A DNA stretch of 64,000 bases, from NCBI GenBank assembly GCA_004352715.1, contig SCFE01000082.1, positions 255,433-319,432 of the forward strand. The letters are read 5' to 3'. The DNA is from Hofstenia miamia (Eukaryota; Xenacoelomorpha; Acoela). Position 1 is the first letter of the stretch, and each line of letters starts with the position of its first letter. Below the pieces are notes generated by a model that worked only from the letters and a program-made list of their open reading frames with translations, made no database searches and had not been told where the DNA came from. This document shows, one piece after another, positions 23,611 to 37,719 of the stretch. The position numbers and the translations under genes are program-made.

Positions 23611-25283
23611 CAAATTAGTAAAACTAGGCATCAGTTTGATTCTTGTGTAAGGCAATTGTTGATTTTCTCTTTCCCATGCATAAAAATATTCGGATTTATG
23701 CACTGGGATTAACGAATAAATGTCTTAAAACCACTAGCAATAAACTTTTTAAGATATCTCCATCTTCAAAGATATGGTCGATTACTTAAAAGGTTTAGCT
23801 GATTGATCCGCCATTGTTCGCTACGCCCCCGGATATCTTTTTAATGGCTGCAGAATAAGATATTGATGAAGTGCATGTCATTTACAATAAGGAATTGGCC
23901 AGAATCAACGCAGGTGAACTTAAGCAATCAATAAAAAAGTTTGAGTAAATTTTACAAGGAAAATAGTCAGAGATTGATGTGTTTAATAATGCCATTTCTA
24001 AGCTGTGTATGCACATAATTATTGATAATGTGCCGTCGTCTGAATGGTTGTCAATCAGATTCAAACATTTTCATTTTTAATTTCAGGGTTTTTGTAAATA
24101 AGAATGATTTTTTTAAAATAAAGCTAAGTGAGACTTCAATACAATAATATTGAAGAAACAAATTTTCAGCTTGCAAAACTAAATATTCTTACCTATATTA
24201 ATTTTGAGTGCAGGTTTCGGATTTTTTCTACCTGAATACGAATTGACCTGCATCATATTAAGCTCATTTAATCGTCACCCACAGTCAACAAATTGGTACT
24301 ATGACTTGCAAATTTTCAAGATTGAAAAATAATATTTTGATACTTATTTGAGCTTTCGGATTTTCCACGGAAGGGCATTTAAAATAGCATAAGTAAAATA
24401 TAAATTTTGCAAGTAAAAGCAACTCCAGAATATTTTACGTTAACGCAAGTTCATCAATAAAAAATATATAAACTGGCTCCTTCCATTCATCAAAAGCCGC
24501 TTTTGTTTGTTACTTATCTAACCCTATAAAAACCAATCCCACTTCGATCTAATAATAGATCGATGGATGTAATTATTTGCAACTTGAAATCTTAATTACT
24601 CAAACTTTTGCTACACTCCATATGGAAGATTTTATGAGAAGCTTGCCACTCGGCAAACTGTTTCGGAAGAATTAAAAAGCCAATGTGCCATAAAAGAAAC
24701 AATAAACTACGTCTTTTGTAAAGCATTCTACGCAAATAGAATACTTTGTACATGTTGGTTGTCCAAAACCTGCCTCTTAAATTATATAGCAATGCTTAGA
24801 AATTTAATCATATGCATAGTTTTAGCAAAAATTCTAGAAGTGGAGCATGCATTGAATATTATTTGTTGGGAAACATCATGTTGAAAAGAGTTCATTAAAA
24901 AAATGTTCGATTTAATGCGATAGTTGATAAAAGACAGTTAATTCCCGCTGAGTACTTCTGAGATTTACTCTCAATTAACCAATCACCAATAAAAAACTAG
25001 TTTCTACCGCCTATAGGTTATTGATTAAATGTTGCATGGCACCAATGAATGTCTAAAAAGGTTTATTTTGTAGTAACTAGAACCATTAAAACTATATATC
25101 TATCGTCCAGTTTGCTACTTGGAAAATTCCTACAAAATTTTTAACTTTTATTTTCTGCTCATCACATGCGGTAACAGTAGCAACACAATATTTAAAATTT
25201 CAGGGATAATTATAATGACAATGACCTAATTGTCCTTGAAAAGTTTAAATTTTGATAAGAAGTGAAAAAATTTTTGTATTCAC
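23604..25283. other. Intergenic sequence, no gene recognised
   Basis: AT-rich. Short open frames on - (23882-24064, 24592-24792) lack recognisable features. Confidence 0.5.
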
Positions 25284-25548
25284 AACTTCTTCATTCGCAC
25301 TTTAAATGTAAGATGGCTATTTTTAAGGCTCTTAGCAAAATATGCTAAAAATATTTCATTCAACGTTGGAGAGTCTTAGAAAACACTTTGATAGAATATA
25401 TTGATGTGAAAGTTTGGAAAAAGACAGATTTGATGTAGGATCAAATTTATGGTATCAATTTATTAAAAACTCCAAAAACAGAAGTTGAATACTATAAAGT
25501 GTTCTTATAAAGAAGCTTATTGATTAGTATCAAGACGTTGGTTCCTTT
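25284..25548. repeat. 265-bp direct repeat, copy 1
   Basis: Diverged direct copy of 26801-27065. Both share TTAGCAAAATATGCTAAAAA, then AAAACACTTTGATAGAATAT, then TGATGTAGGATCAAATTTAT. Differences are scattered substitutions and small indels, so this is an old dispersed repeat. Confidence 0.8.
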
Positions 25549-26800
25549 ATTTTTTCACTGTGCTAGACAAAATTTAAAATTTATGCACTGAAATTTAAAA
25601 AATTAATTCAAATAACTTTCCATACATTGTATATAAATATCATTTCATTCATTGCATTTGGATAAATATGCAGGTACTGTTACCCTACAGTAAGTTACTT
25701 TCAAATGCCCTCTTTTTTCTAATACATTTGCTAAAGCAAGGCCTAGGAAAGGCTGTAACCTGCCGGCCCATGTTCATTTTTAGTAGCTCTTGTACTCTGG
25801 CGACGAAATGGATATTCAATAGTAACCGATTCAGTAGCCTTTATAAGATCTTTTAGGTAGAAATACACTTAAATTTCCAATTTGGTTTTATGTTGTATCT
25901 AACAAAATTAAAGTATATTTGGATAGTGTCCTAACTAAAGATCTACGTATACAATCATATAAACTTATGCCTTTCCTATGCCTTATTTAATAGTCTTTCT
26001 CGTATTAAAAACATTTCCAGATTGTTCATTAAGAGAATGGTTTGAATATTATATTTTGAAATGTTAACTACGTCTATCTTCAATGGAAACCACGTATGTA
26101 AACAAAAAATATCTTTGTTCAGGATTCAAATTCTTTTTTGAACAATTATGATTTCACAAATTTTGTAATGCAAAAATGCGTTATTGTTGGCCTTTATATC
26201 AAAATCAGTGTGTTGAACAAGTTCTGTTAAAGTAAGTTTTAAAGGTCATTTTAACGTGTGCGCACTGAGCTAACAACATTTAAATGAAAAATAGGAAATG
26301 TCTGTGTGGGCAAGAACGATCGCTTTTTTCATATAGTTGAGCCTATCTCGACCGGGGACAGAGGGAGGGGTGGGGTGTGCTGAGGAAGCATCGCCCTGAA
26401 GACAATTTTATATATCTAATTTGATAAAGGATTATAGCCTTCAAATGAATCATTGAAAGTAGTATTAATTTTATGATTATGTTTTGAGAATATTCACTTT
26501 ATTCCATAAATAATTATTTTACTAATTTCATCCTGCGATAGCGAAGTTGTTTGTTGTTCTGTAAATGTTTGTTTATATATCACATATTAATTGGGTATTC
26601 AATGAACATTGTTGTACTTAGCTATATGTTAGCATTAGTAATGACCCTTCCAAATTTCAGCTGTCATGGAAACATACATTGGTTGAAAACGGTTGTACAG
26701 GACCGCATTTGTCTATATTTAACATCCTCCATTATAATTAGAACCTTAAGAACCTCTGCACAATATGGATCTCCAAAAAACGAACTGAAAAGTTAATAGG

Positions 26801-27065
26801 CTACTTCTCGATTCTGACTTTAAACGTAAGAAATTTTTTAAAGGCTTTTAGCAAAATATGCTAAAAATATTACATTCAAGGGCTGAGAGTCTTGGAAAAC
26901 ACTTTGATAGAATATTTTGATGTGAAAGTTTGGAATCAAACAGATTTGATGTAGGATCAAATTTATGGTATCAATTTATTAAAAACTCCAAAAGCAGAGG
27001 TTGAATTCTATAAAGTTTTCTTTTAAAATACTTTATTGATTAGTTTGAAGGCGTTGGTTCCTCAA
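26801..27065. repeat. 265-bp direct repeat, copy 2
   Basis: Partner of 25284-25548, lying 1.5 kb downstream in the same orientation. No coding potential. Confidence 0.8.
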
Positions 27066-30000
27066 ATAATTATTACAGTTGAGCTAGCTTGGAAATATTG
27101 GATATTTATTTTGGATGCAGTATAATAACAAAAAATTCTATATATACCCAATGAATTGTCTACTCTAATAACCAAGAGGCAAAAAAATGTTAACACCGTG
27201 GTAAGAAAACAGAGGATTGTGCGATATCCATTTGGGACTCAGTCATGGGAAATGCACAACAACATTCTTAAAAAATTCACTTTTGAGGGAATTAACAAGT
27301 TCAACTGGAATAACAAGACCTGAACCAATGCAATAGTGTAAAAATAAGTAAGCTTAACTAGATCCTCGAAAATTTTATACTAGAATTATAAAAATCAACA
27401 TAAAATAATGTCAACAGGCAACTTGTTTGTAGGCTTTGCAAATACAGATATTCAATGTGTATTTTGTTGTACTTTCTAGTGTAAGTGTAATAAATAATGA
27501 AAATTATATTCAATAAATTGAAATCGACATCTAAACTTTAGAATGGGAATCTTTTCTCTTACTTGTCAATTTATGTTTTCTACCCTGTTGCATTGGTTTT
27601 GAATCATTCTTGTTGATTTCCAGAGAAAGGTTTGATTACAGTCTGATAACAATGTTCTCAGATACGCAAAGAAATTACAAAAATATAAAAACAAGTATTT
27701 TGTGCTGATCCTTTAGAATACTTTCCAAGTTACGTAAAAATAAGGTGAATCGCTTGTGACAACCAAATTTGTTCTAATTAATGATAAATTAGAGTCATAC
27801 AGAACAATTGTTAAATGTCTAATTTTTCAAAACTTTCAAAATATGTGAAAAGACAGTTTTTGAAATGCACAAATAAGATATTTAACAACTGCGTCGAATG
27901 TTAGTAAGCGGAATGTGAAGACCGACCTTAATAACTAGATTATTGGGTTAGTCTATGCATTGTTTTATAATTATTCTTAAGACTTTTAGAATTTCTTTAT
28001 GAGGATATTGCCAATTTGACAGTAAAGTCTGAATTTAATTATTGCTTAAATATCATCCCTTAGATTTAAAATTAAGTCCAACCGACTTTACACTTAATTC
28101 TAAAACCATTGGTAAGCATGTGTGTATGCGTGATGTTATGAATTCATAATTATTGATAAAATTCATCTAGCTGTGTTAACTTAATAACAATTACTTTCTT
28201 TTATAGACATTAAATGTTGTTAATGTCGATGGTAATGTTTCCTTTAATTAGTGACGCGTGGTTTTGATGATTGCTTTCCTAGTTTTCGTCTGCTCAATTG
28301 TGATGCTTTGATTTTTTTATTGTTGTCTAAGTCAAATACCGTAATTAAGTTTGGTTTTATAGTGCATATCTCAGCTGAACCTGCAGTGCTATTAAATTAG
28401 ATATGAATTTCATAAAAACTGATGACGTTTTTTTAATTATTTTACTATTTTTTTAAGAAATATAACATATTTGAATATGCTTTGTCTAACATATTGACCG
28501 ACATCTAAGATTTGGCTTAAGTGTGACATAGTAAGGAGGAAATACAGATCAGAAGCACCCATACCAAGACAGTAATTTAGTTTTGAGGAGCACACCTCCT
28601 TTAATGTCAATTGCGTTTCTATAGTAAAGTTTCACACTATAAATTGAATTTTGACTACAGTTTCTTGAAAATATTTTTAAATAGCAATATTCCTATAATT
28701 GAAGCAAACAATGTAGAACCTATATTTTTCAATACCAGAAGTTAAAGTGGTTTGAGAACATCTTGTTCATCAATTGTTGGGAAACCTAGTATTAGAAACT
28801 TCAATTGAATTGATTTTGTAAATTCTGATCAAAATTTACTTCAAGAAAGTTCAGTAAGTCAGAAATTTTTAAGATAGGTAAATCATAACTATTTTGTCTA
28901 CTACCTATGGGTAATTTGAACAATCAGCACAGCAACAATGTGTTTTAAACATTAATTTTTCATATTATATATTAAAATCTTCCCCTAGTGCGGCTTAATA
29001 TGGATGTAGTCTATTTCAATTGGAGAGAATTAAGTCTTCGTTTATTGGAAATTTTTTTAACATATATTCTTCAAGCATAAATTTAAATAAATTCAAAATA
29101 TTAACTTGCAAATCATAAGTTTTCTAGAAAGCAGTCATCAAACAGAAAACGCTAGACATAGAATTGTCCTCAATTGAAATATTTCGTTCATACCCATCCC
29201 ATAGTGTCAACTTTTTTGACAAATACAGATGTAAACAAGCAGACATTTCGGATTTTACGCATATCATTTCAATAAATCAATTCAATTATTAATGATATAT
29301 TGATTGGGACAAAATAAACAATTTTATATTAGTTAAATAAAACCTATTCAATTCATAAGATTATTTAAATCGCATAATGGGACGCCAAAATATCTATGTG
29401 TTACGATAGAAGAAATTAGACAGGCATTTAAAGAGACCTGAGGCTTTGCCATCTAGCTCAAAACTAATGGGGTCTATTGACTTCACAAAGCAAAGGAGAG
29501 AGCGAATTATTGATTAATAACTCTGCAGCGGCATAAGAGATGTGTAGCGAAATTTAATTAAATTAAACTTAATGATCTCGCGTTCCATCTGGCAGGAAAA
29601 GTGTCCAATAGGGATTTGGAGTAAATACTCTTTAATTTATGGCGCTCAGTGAAGAAGCCTACCAACTCAGTCACCAATTGAAATGGATTGCTAGACGTAA
29701 TGTGTTCCCAACCTCTTATTCATGTCATTATTTTCTAAAAAGTTTTTTGTTTCAACTCTGATTGATTTTCCATAAAAAGCGTTATTGATTAAAAGCTTAA
29801 ATATTTGATTTCCACTTGAAATTAAAGCAAAACTTTGTGTTATACACCATATCAAATAAATTTTAAAGCAACGCAGAGTTTCATAGCAAAGAAATATAAA
29901 ATCAATAAGCGTTGGTGTGTTTGGTTTAATTATTTACTACAGTGTTTACAATACAAAGTAATACAAGATTTTTATTCAAATCCTTTTCTTTTGAATCCAA

Positions 30001-30739
30001 TTTAAAGCAAATGCCTAAAATAGGTCTTATTAAACATGTATGCATGTAGCCTATTTCTTTTAAAGAAACATTCATCCAGTTGAAGCAAACAAAAAATATT
30101 AGAAAACAATAGATTTCAAGCACTCGTTTTGTAGTGGTGACACATTACAGGAACAATTGGAATACAGTAATTCCACTCCAATACCAATAGAATATTTTCA
30201 TTTTTAGAGCCCAATTTTTTGTACTAATATTAGATTTTGAAAATAGCAAAATTGGGCATTGATTATACTTAAGAATATAACTTCGAAGGTTGCTAAGCCC
30301 TTTGATACACTGCTTTATATAATTTGAAGAATGGAATCATGCAGTTTTTGAATTACATCATTTATTTTTATTATTTTATATGTGATTAATGAGGTCATAC
30401 GTGTGTTGCAAAAACATGTACGAATTGCAAAATATTTTTGAAGGATATATTCGAGATCTAATGAATAATGATTGCTTTGAGTATAAAAAAATATCAGCAA
30501 TAGGAAACCCTCTTAACAATAAAGAAATATAATGAATACACACAATGTATTTGATGAAGTTAGATTAACAATGAATGCCTTTGGATTAGGAAATTTTTGA
30601 AGATATTATTTAATTTAGTCTTGGTTTCTTAGTTGGGCTGGCAATTTATCACACTGCCTTTAGGACGTGCGGTCTGGAGTCTGCAGCAAGCTGAATTTAT
30701 AATTCCACTGTGGAACACTGAGAGTAATTTCAGAATGAT
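27066..30739. other. Intergenic AT-rich desert
   Basis: No gene, element ends or long repeat recognised. Short open frames on - (29926-30123, 30315-30500) have no support. Confidence 0.5.
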
Positions 30740-31680
30740 ACTACCATGCGCCATGCAAATTTTCAGCTAAGGCCTGCGAGATTTAGGAAATACTCGAGAG
30801 GAACAGCTAAGTGGAATAAGAGTGAGCTAGAAACGCAGACCAAGAAGCTATCAGCAGAAGAGAGAGAATTCAACTTAAATGAAAGTGTTGCTAGACAAAA
30901 CACAAAAGAGGGAAAGGACTTCGTAGTAAGATGGAAGCATTAGGACTAAAACAACATTTAGCAAAGTAACCCAAGGAATCACTACTGGAGGTCAGTATGA
31001 AGCTAAGGAAAATTAGAACCTACAGCGAGGGAAAGAAACCATAGCAGTGTATGATAAAGTCAGGGAGACCCACAATGTATAGGCAGATGACAATGCATGA
31101 AGCATACTCGAAAAATACAGAAAACTGCGATAAAAAGGAGAACAAGAAATGGCTAAAGAGGTCAGGAATGAAGAGAGTACCAGAAGCATTGATAATGGCA
31201 GAGCACAGGAGCAAGCACATGGTGAAAGAGCACATAGAAAGAAGAACTGAGGTACGTGACAAATGCAGGCTATCTAGTAAAGAGTTATAGACAGTAGATA
31301 ATCTGATAGCAGGATGTGAGATGGCGCAGAGGGAGTGTAAATTTAGGCCTGAGTAGTTTGGACGAATGCTATATTGGGGCTTGAGCAGGTAGCATGGGCT
31401 ATAGCAGGATATAAAAGGTATGAGCATAAGCCAGAGAGCGACATATAGAATGAGAAGATTAAGAGACTGTGGAACTTCAACATGCAGACTAGCAAAGGAT
31501 GGTAACAATGAGACCAGGCATAATATTAGTAGATAAAGAGTAAAGAGTGGGAATGATGAAGATATAGCAGCCCCAAAAAACAGAAATGTAGAAAGCAATG
31601 AGAAAAATACTACAGATAACTAGGGAGTTAAAGAAAGTCTGAGTAGTCCCGCAATAGTTTCAGCACAAGAGCAGTAAGGA
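30740..31680 (+). mobile_element. Non-LTR retrotransposon remnant (LINE), second copy
   Basis: Plus-strand fragments follow the same order as the copy at 20.6-21.6 kb and extend further toward the C-terminus. First is RKYSRGTAKWNKSELETQTK (from about 30786). Next is KKWLKRSGMKRVPEALIMAE (about 31140), followed by a cysteine motif with DKCRL, then NLIAGCEMAQREC (about 31294-31335). Last is a W-N-F-N-x-Q-T block (about 31470). In this LINE type the region holds a CCHC-like finger followed by a restriction-like endonuclease segment. Several stops and frameshifts interrupt it. The strand is strongly purine-rich. Confidence 0.8.
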
Positions 31681-33781
31681 ATAAACATACTTGGAAAATT
31701 AGCACTCATAATTGGAAGAACAGAACACAAGGTTCGGCAAAAATTCCTTTGGTTTCTTACGATTCTGCCTAACTCTAATAGAAATTGGCAAAAAAAGCAT
31801 ACAGTTCTTTGAAAAAAATTCAAGCTAGGAATAAAGGAATAAGTGTTAAGCTGAATTTCACTGAAATATGTGAGATTTAAGTCTCATCAATTAGCTTAAA
31901 ATTGAATATTTTGGCAAAGCGCATTTAATAGAAATATCTTTCATATTCAATTTTACAATAATACTAACCTATACATTAGGGTGATTCAACGAATCTCGAC
32001 TTTTGAGATGGGCTACCCTGCCAAGACCTTCTATTCACTATAATAACACTCTGCGTAAAGCATTTTCAAAAAATATTAATGTATTGGGGCCCCTAAAATT
32101 TTGATTTTTTCCAAAGAACTTCTACTTGTTGTAGTTTGGAAGACCTTCAGTGGTGTACGCAAGGGGGACATGGTGGAATGCCCCCGTCAGCTATTAAAAA
32201 TTGAATTTGCTTGGTTAATTTAAAAAATTTTCAGCAATGTATTAAAAAAATTTAAACACTGATGTCGCGAAGTGCATGTTTAGGGTCTTCTCTTATTTGA
32301 TCATGACTAAGATGTCCGCCCGTCAAAAAATCCTGCGTTCACTCCTTAAGACCTTCATAACATATGGTTGTTGGGATTCCTTTTTAACATCATGATGAGC
32401 ACCATCACTTGATAAAGTTAAACAATTAGAAAAAGAATTTTTCTAGAATTATATTTTCAATTAATTCCGTACATGCTGAAGATATACTAAACTATGAAGG
32501 CCATTTTAAATTACGAGCATGCAATATACATGATTGTGTTAGCAGAAGTCAGAGCACTGTATAACCTCACTCTTTTGATATGAATAAATTTAATATTATA
32601 TACCAGTGGTTCTCAATAATATTTGATACATTTCTCCCTTTGTCAACGGCGCGAATTCAAAGTAGAAATGAAAAAGGAGACAATTCCCTATCCTTCAATA
32701 TTTTTCAGATTTTAGATACCTTTATTAGTTCGCAAACCTTTAAAAATGATATTAAGAAACGAATAAATTTCGTGGAAAATGCCATGTATATGTTGGATTA
32801 GAATTAAAGTTCTTTCTCATTACATTTTCAAATATGCATTAAAAGCTAATATTATTGTATGGTCAACGAAATTTAAATGGATTACTGAACAAATAGTTTT
32901 GACCTTATTTCCACTAAGGATTCTTCAAAATATGTGATGACATCAAAAAAATATTTAAAAGCTTATAACTCACGAGCTTATGAAGAAATTTAAAATCTAA
33001 AACCACACCAAGATAGAAAGTGGTCTCCTCTTTTTCGTCCGAAATTCGTGACCTACAGCGCGACAAACTCTAATTTTGCGAACGGACCTACACAGATTGT
33101 CTTCAAAGAACCAAAAACAATTTCAGGGTAGTTATTGCTCCCATTGGGAATAGACCGCCTCATTATCTGAACAGTAGGTATGGAAATAAATTGAATATTT
33201 TTACAAAAATTCTATTTTTCAATAAAAAAAATTAATATTTGAATGTAATTTAGGCATAAGCCCATGTTTTAAAACGTATCTTCATCGTTTCATGAGCTGG
33301 CCCTACCCCCATAGATGTGTGCATATAAAAACCTTTCAATATTTCGTGATAAAATTGGTCAAAATGTGGACAAATCAGTTTGTTAGGTAAAAGTAATACT
33401 TGTGGAAATAGTGATAATTAATTCATTTATTGCCATTCACTCGAAGTTAGGCATTTTATTCTCAAGATATGTGATTTTGTTAAACCACTTTCTAAGTGTT
33501 CAATAATCGTATTTGTAAATGTATAAACTAAATTATATATCGAAAAATAGGTGGGGTTAGTTGCATGATTTCTGGTATTTAGAGGCTGGACATTAGGTAA
33601 AATGTGGTATTAATTCCGATTTATAAATCAATAACAATGCATAATTTATGTTCATTCTTTTATTGATCAAGAAATTAGACTTTAAATTAAAACATAACTA
33701 AAAAGAAACTTATTAGTGTTTTGTTTGAGCTACTTTTTAAAACATTTATTTGCTATTTTTGTGTTTTAGGTTAGAACATTG

Positions 33782-33824
<43 letters not shown>

Positions 33825-34028
33825 TATTTAGACCTAGTTTTCCCATAGACTAAATTAGATATAACTGTGCTATCCTATGTAAATGGGAAAACGACGACTG
33901 ATGACTCGAAATTTGAGATCAATTGTCAAAGATTAATTGACTCTTCAACACTACAGGCAACAAATTAAAGAAAAAATGTCATTCAAGAATATCAAGTTGG
34001 TTTCGCAGGGCCCTATCCAACATATATA
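31681..34028. other. Intergenic sequence with minor repeats
   Basis: No gene recognised. A possible degenerate MITE lies at about 32149-32347: the left end CAGTGGTGTACGCAAGGGGG resembles the reverse-complemented right end around GGAGTGAACGCAGGAT. An alternating AT tract lies at 33783-33818. Confidence 0.4.
33783..33818. repeat. (TA)n microsatellite
   Basis: About 18 alternating TA units. Confidence 0.95.
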
Positions 34029-35202
34029 CACTCTCCTGAACAAAAGCTTGAAACCACTTAAATAAATGTCATTGAAAACAGTTTTCTTTGATAGTTGGTG
34101 AAATTTTATATCTAATAAGATTACTACTAACAGTTTCTTAAATGTCAAGAGTAAAAGCTTTAAGCTCAAATGTGAATTCAAAAATTTAATTTTTTTATAG
34201 AAAGCATCGTTTTACTCTTGAACAAAATTATAGAGCAATAAAAAAATTTGTATAAAATCATATCAAAAATTTGAAATATCATTATTTAGTAATGAGTTCT
34301 ACCTCCACGGTCTTCGAAAACGTCAAAAATTCTTTAAACATACTCCGATTTCACGTTTCCAGTAAGATGAGGAGAACTTTATTCTAGGATCTGAAGATGA
34401 CTTTACAAATTTCATTCAATGCTACACATTGTTTGCCATTCCAATAAACAGTTCACCTCTCAGCAAACAATGTCCTTCAGTCATTATTGATACACTTTGC
34501 AGCATGCCAACATTTCAAGCCGTTTCCTAATGACCTTGTAACTTTTTGAACTCCATATTTCTATTGCAGGAAAACCCTCCACCATTGTGACAATTGAAGA
34601 AAACATTGCAGAAATGCTTCTGTCATTCTAATATCGTTGGAAGCCATCAGTACCATCAAGATTAAATTTTTTCATTTGAAAATATGACTTTCTTCTACGT
34701 TTCAATGCACCATGTTTGATATGGATGAATATATTTTGAATGGGCCACCTTGTGATCAAGAGTCCATCTGGAAATTTGACGCTTTTAATTAGGCATTCTC
34801 TTTTGCTAAATGTTTCTTCTGATAGTCATTGGGTTGCCGTCTCCACATTTTGTTTTTCTAATTTCATTGAAACGAATCCCCTGTTTTCACAACAACTCTT
34901 TTTGTTTTATTACTCAATGCAAGTGAAATTTTTTGCGGGCCTCTCACTGGATTTTGCTTTTCGATAAATATTAATGCACTGTAGGATGTGGCAAATGAGT
35001 CTTTCTCCAACATAATATAGCTGGAATCACCTGTTGGGGGCAAAGCTTGTCTATTTCAATCTAGAATTCAAATACAGACAATTTCACTAAGTTTGATTAA
35101 TCCAGGCATCATTGCATATATAAGATTTCACCAAATATCGATGAAAAATAGATCTTTATCACAATTATTCCGGTAGTCCTATATTTTTGTTCAGGAGTAT
35201 AT
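34029..35202 (-). mobile_element. Decayed Tc1-like element
   Basis: The two ends are inverted copies around a 13-bp perfect core, CTCCTGAACAAAA (34033-34045) and its complement (35185-35197). They are followed inwards by diverging AT-rich sequence and both lie in TA-rich DNA. Length (about 1.17 kb) and ends fit a Tc1/mariner-class element. Minus-strand translation is heavily interrupted and I could not place a catalytic triad with confidence. The 75- and 76-codon open frames here are not functional genes. Confidence 0.6.
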
Positions 35203-35252
35203 GTATACAGTATATATATTTATGTATATATATATATATACACGTATATGTA

Positions 35253-35380
35253 TACTTAAAATCTATAAATAATATATACATACATAAAGTATAGCAATAT
35301 AATAACTATAATTAGAATATTCAGTAAAACATTGGTATATTATTATGTAATTTACAGTATTAGTGTCACATTGTTATAGA
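35253..35380. repeat. 130-bp direct repeat, copy 1
   Basis: Matches 37425-37545. Both contain AATAATATATACATACATAA, then AACTATAATTAGAATATTCA, and both end AGTGTCACATTGTTATA. In copy 2 the end runs straight into a (TA)n tract. Confidence 0.8.
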
Positions 35381-37424
35381 AGGCTTACATACTTTGCAAA
35401 TCCTAGATTCTAATTCAATGAGCTGGATTTATTCAAATCACAATCAATGAAAACCCGTTCTGCGCTATTGCGTTGTGCAATATGCAGACTACTCTAAATG
35501 CAAGTTGTTTGTATGTGTTAATTTATGTTTCTTCATTGCATTGCAGACGTGTAAATTTAAAAACGCTCGCACCCAACAAATCCACAAAAGAAAAAATTTG
35601 AGGCGTGGTGCAGTTTGGTGTCAGGTGTCCTCCCCAAGCACTGCAGGAATTTCAAAATTTATAAAAATATTAAAAGTTAAGATAATGAGATCCATTGCTT
35701 AGCGACTATTTTTTTGGTCACCCACTTGATCACTACTGAGGTGTACATCTGCTTTGATATCAATTCAGTGTAATTGTTATTAAATATATATTTACTATTA
35801 GCTTTATATTTCATTGTCACTTTGCTTCATCGTTTATAGGAAATAAATTCACCTTTCGGACGAAACGCTAAGCAATATTGTGAAACACTTGGTTTGATTT
35901 TCACAAATTATTTCCAAATACAAAAATCCCTTATTTAATAAACTAGATTGTAAATCACACGGACAAACGAAAATCTATTGCTTTTGTCTCGATCGACCTC
36001 AATTTCTCTGATTAGAAATCTCCCGGGGATGATCATAATTTATCGTTTGTTTCAGATAATAAGATCGCGCGTTTATTTATTCCCGATATTGACAATAAAA
36101 TCTATTTAACGTTTTGATGAATGGTGTAATAGATGTCAGGATAAGTTTTAAGGTTTTTCAACAGCAAGTTATTTCCATTTTTATGGAATCCATCAAATAA
36201 CTTTACTTTCGTAACAGTGAAGCGCGTCATAGCGTCATAGTGAGCATATGAGAGTCTCTGTACATCTGACCATTAAAATAACGTTTTCTCATGTTTTTGT
36301 ACTTAAGACCTTCGCATGTCTTCAAGAAATTTTCCAGAAGTAACATTTCAGCTAACCTTGCGTTGAAGAAATTGTTTCAAAAGTTAGAACTAACAAAAAT
36401 ATTGATTTCTTTCAAACGACACACATATCTAATTGCTGCAGGAAATATATTGACGTTTTATTTTCAGTCTATGCTATTTTCTAGTGCTATAAATTAGTAC
36501 CTTCAATGACGAATCGGTAAATTTGCACACCAAGTGAATTATATAATAGTAATTTTTTTCCGCAGACATACTTAAGCCACTATAAGCATTTTCCTCATGT
36601 CCTAGTTATCGACGGCTTAAAATTTTGAAACCCATGTGATCATATTTTGTGATGATATTTATATTTCAAACTTTTGTGAATATAGTTCACTTCCATAGCC
36701 TGACATAATAATGTTAAATCCATTGTTACGAACTCAGATTCACAAGCACGATTTTTTGCTTTCAAGCACAACTTACTCGAAAATGTTGCATAAATTTAAA
36801 AATATTACTACATAAAGTAGTTCTGAAAACATACTGATAAGAATCATCATTTGCTGAATTTGAAAATTAAGACTAATATAACTGATATAAGTTCGAGCGG
36901 TCTGTTGCGGACACACAGGAAAAGTTACGTTTATTACCACTTTTTAAAAATGAATATCTTCTGAGCTAATTAGTGTAGTAAATAAAAATTTCTTTATTGT
37001 TATCAAATATTGGAAGTGTAATTCTTTCACTTGTTTTACATTACTATGGGATGGATTAGGCAAGTTTGCGATTTTCGATCATATTTAGTGGATGGATACA
37101 AAACTTTTTCTCAAACAAATTTACATTTCCATTTGAAAAATGATTCTTATTACTTAAGTACGAGCTTCAAAGTCAAGCCATAGTATTTTGCGCCTGTATA
37201 TTTTATCTTGTATTCAAAGCCAACATAAATTTACAATAAGCTACAAGATCTCATAGTGTGTGTCGAAATGATAAATGTGTATGCATTTAGAGTATCCTTA
37301 AGATGTTACAACTTAGTTGATTATTCAATAATCTTTACTTTTGTTCTTTTTGGAAAGAGTCTCCTTTATTTTTAAAGCTTTAGTTCTTTTCAATATTGTG
37401 AATTTTTTCATGCTTGGTTAATAT
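35381..37424. other. Intergenic sequence, no gene recognised
   Basis: AT-rich. The 75-codon (35475-35702) and 68-codon (36291-36497) open frames on + have no family features. Confidence 0.5.
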
Positions 37425-37542
37425 TTAAAATTTATAAATAATATATACATACATAAAGTATAGCAATATAATAACTATAATTAGAATATTCAGTAAAACA
37501 GTGGCATAGAATTTTGTAATTTACAGTATTAGTGTCACATTG

Positions 37543-37574
<32 letters not shown>
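37425..37574. repeat. 130-bp direct repeat, copy 2, plus (TA)n
   Basis: Partner of 35253-35380, extended by an alternating AT microsatellite (37544-37574). Confidence 0.8.
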
Positions 37575-37577
<3 letters not shown>

Positions 37578-37719
37578 CTGTCAATTCGACATATAATGAA
37601 TTTAAGCATATATACATGTGTTAGAAAGCTATAATTTCAGATTTAAACACTTGTAATATCATAGTACAAGACCTGTAAGAAGTACAAAACATATACATAA
37701 GCTAAAATGTACAAAGTAT

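Noticed and set aside
31020-31598. 192-codon open frame on the minus strand
   Set aside because: It is antisense to the LINE remnant. The Leu/Ser/Phe-rich composition comes from pyrimidine bias, and the plus strand gives the recognisable protein.
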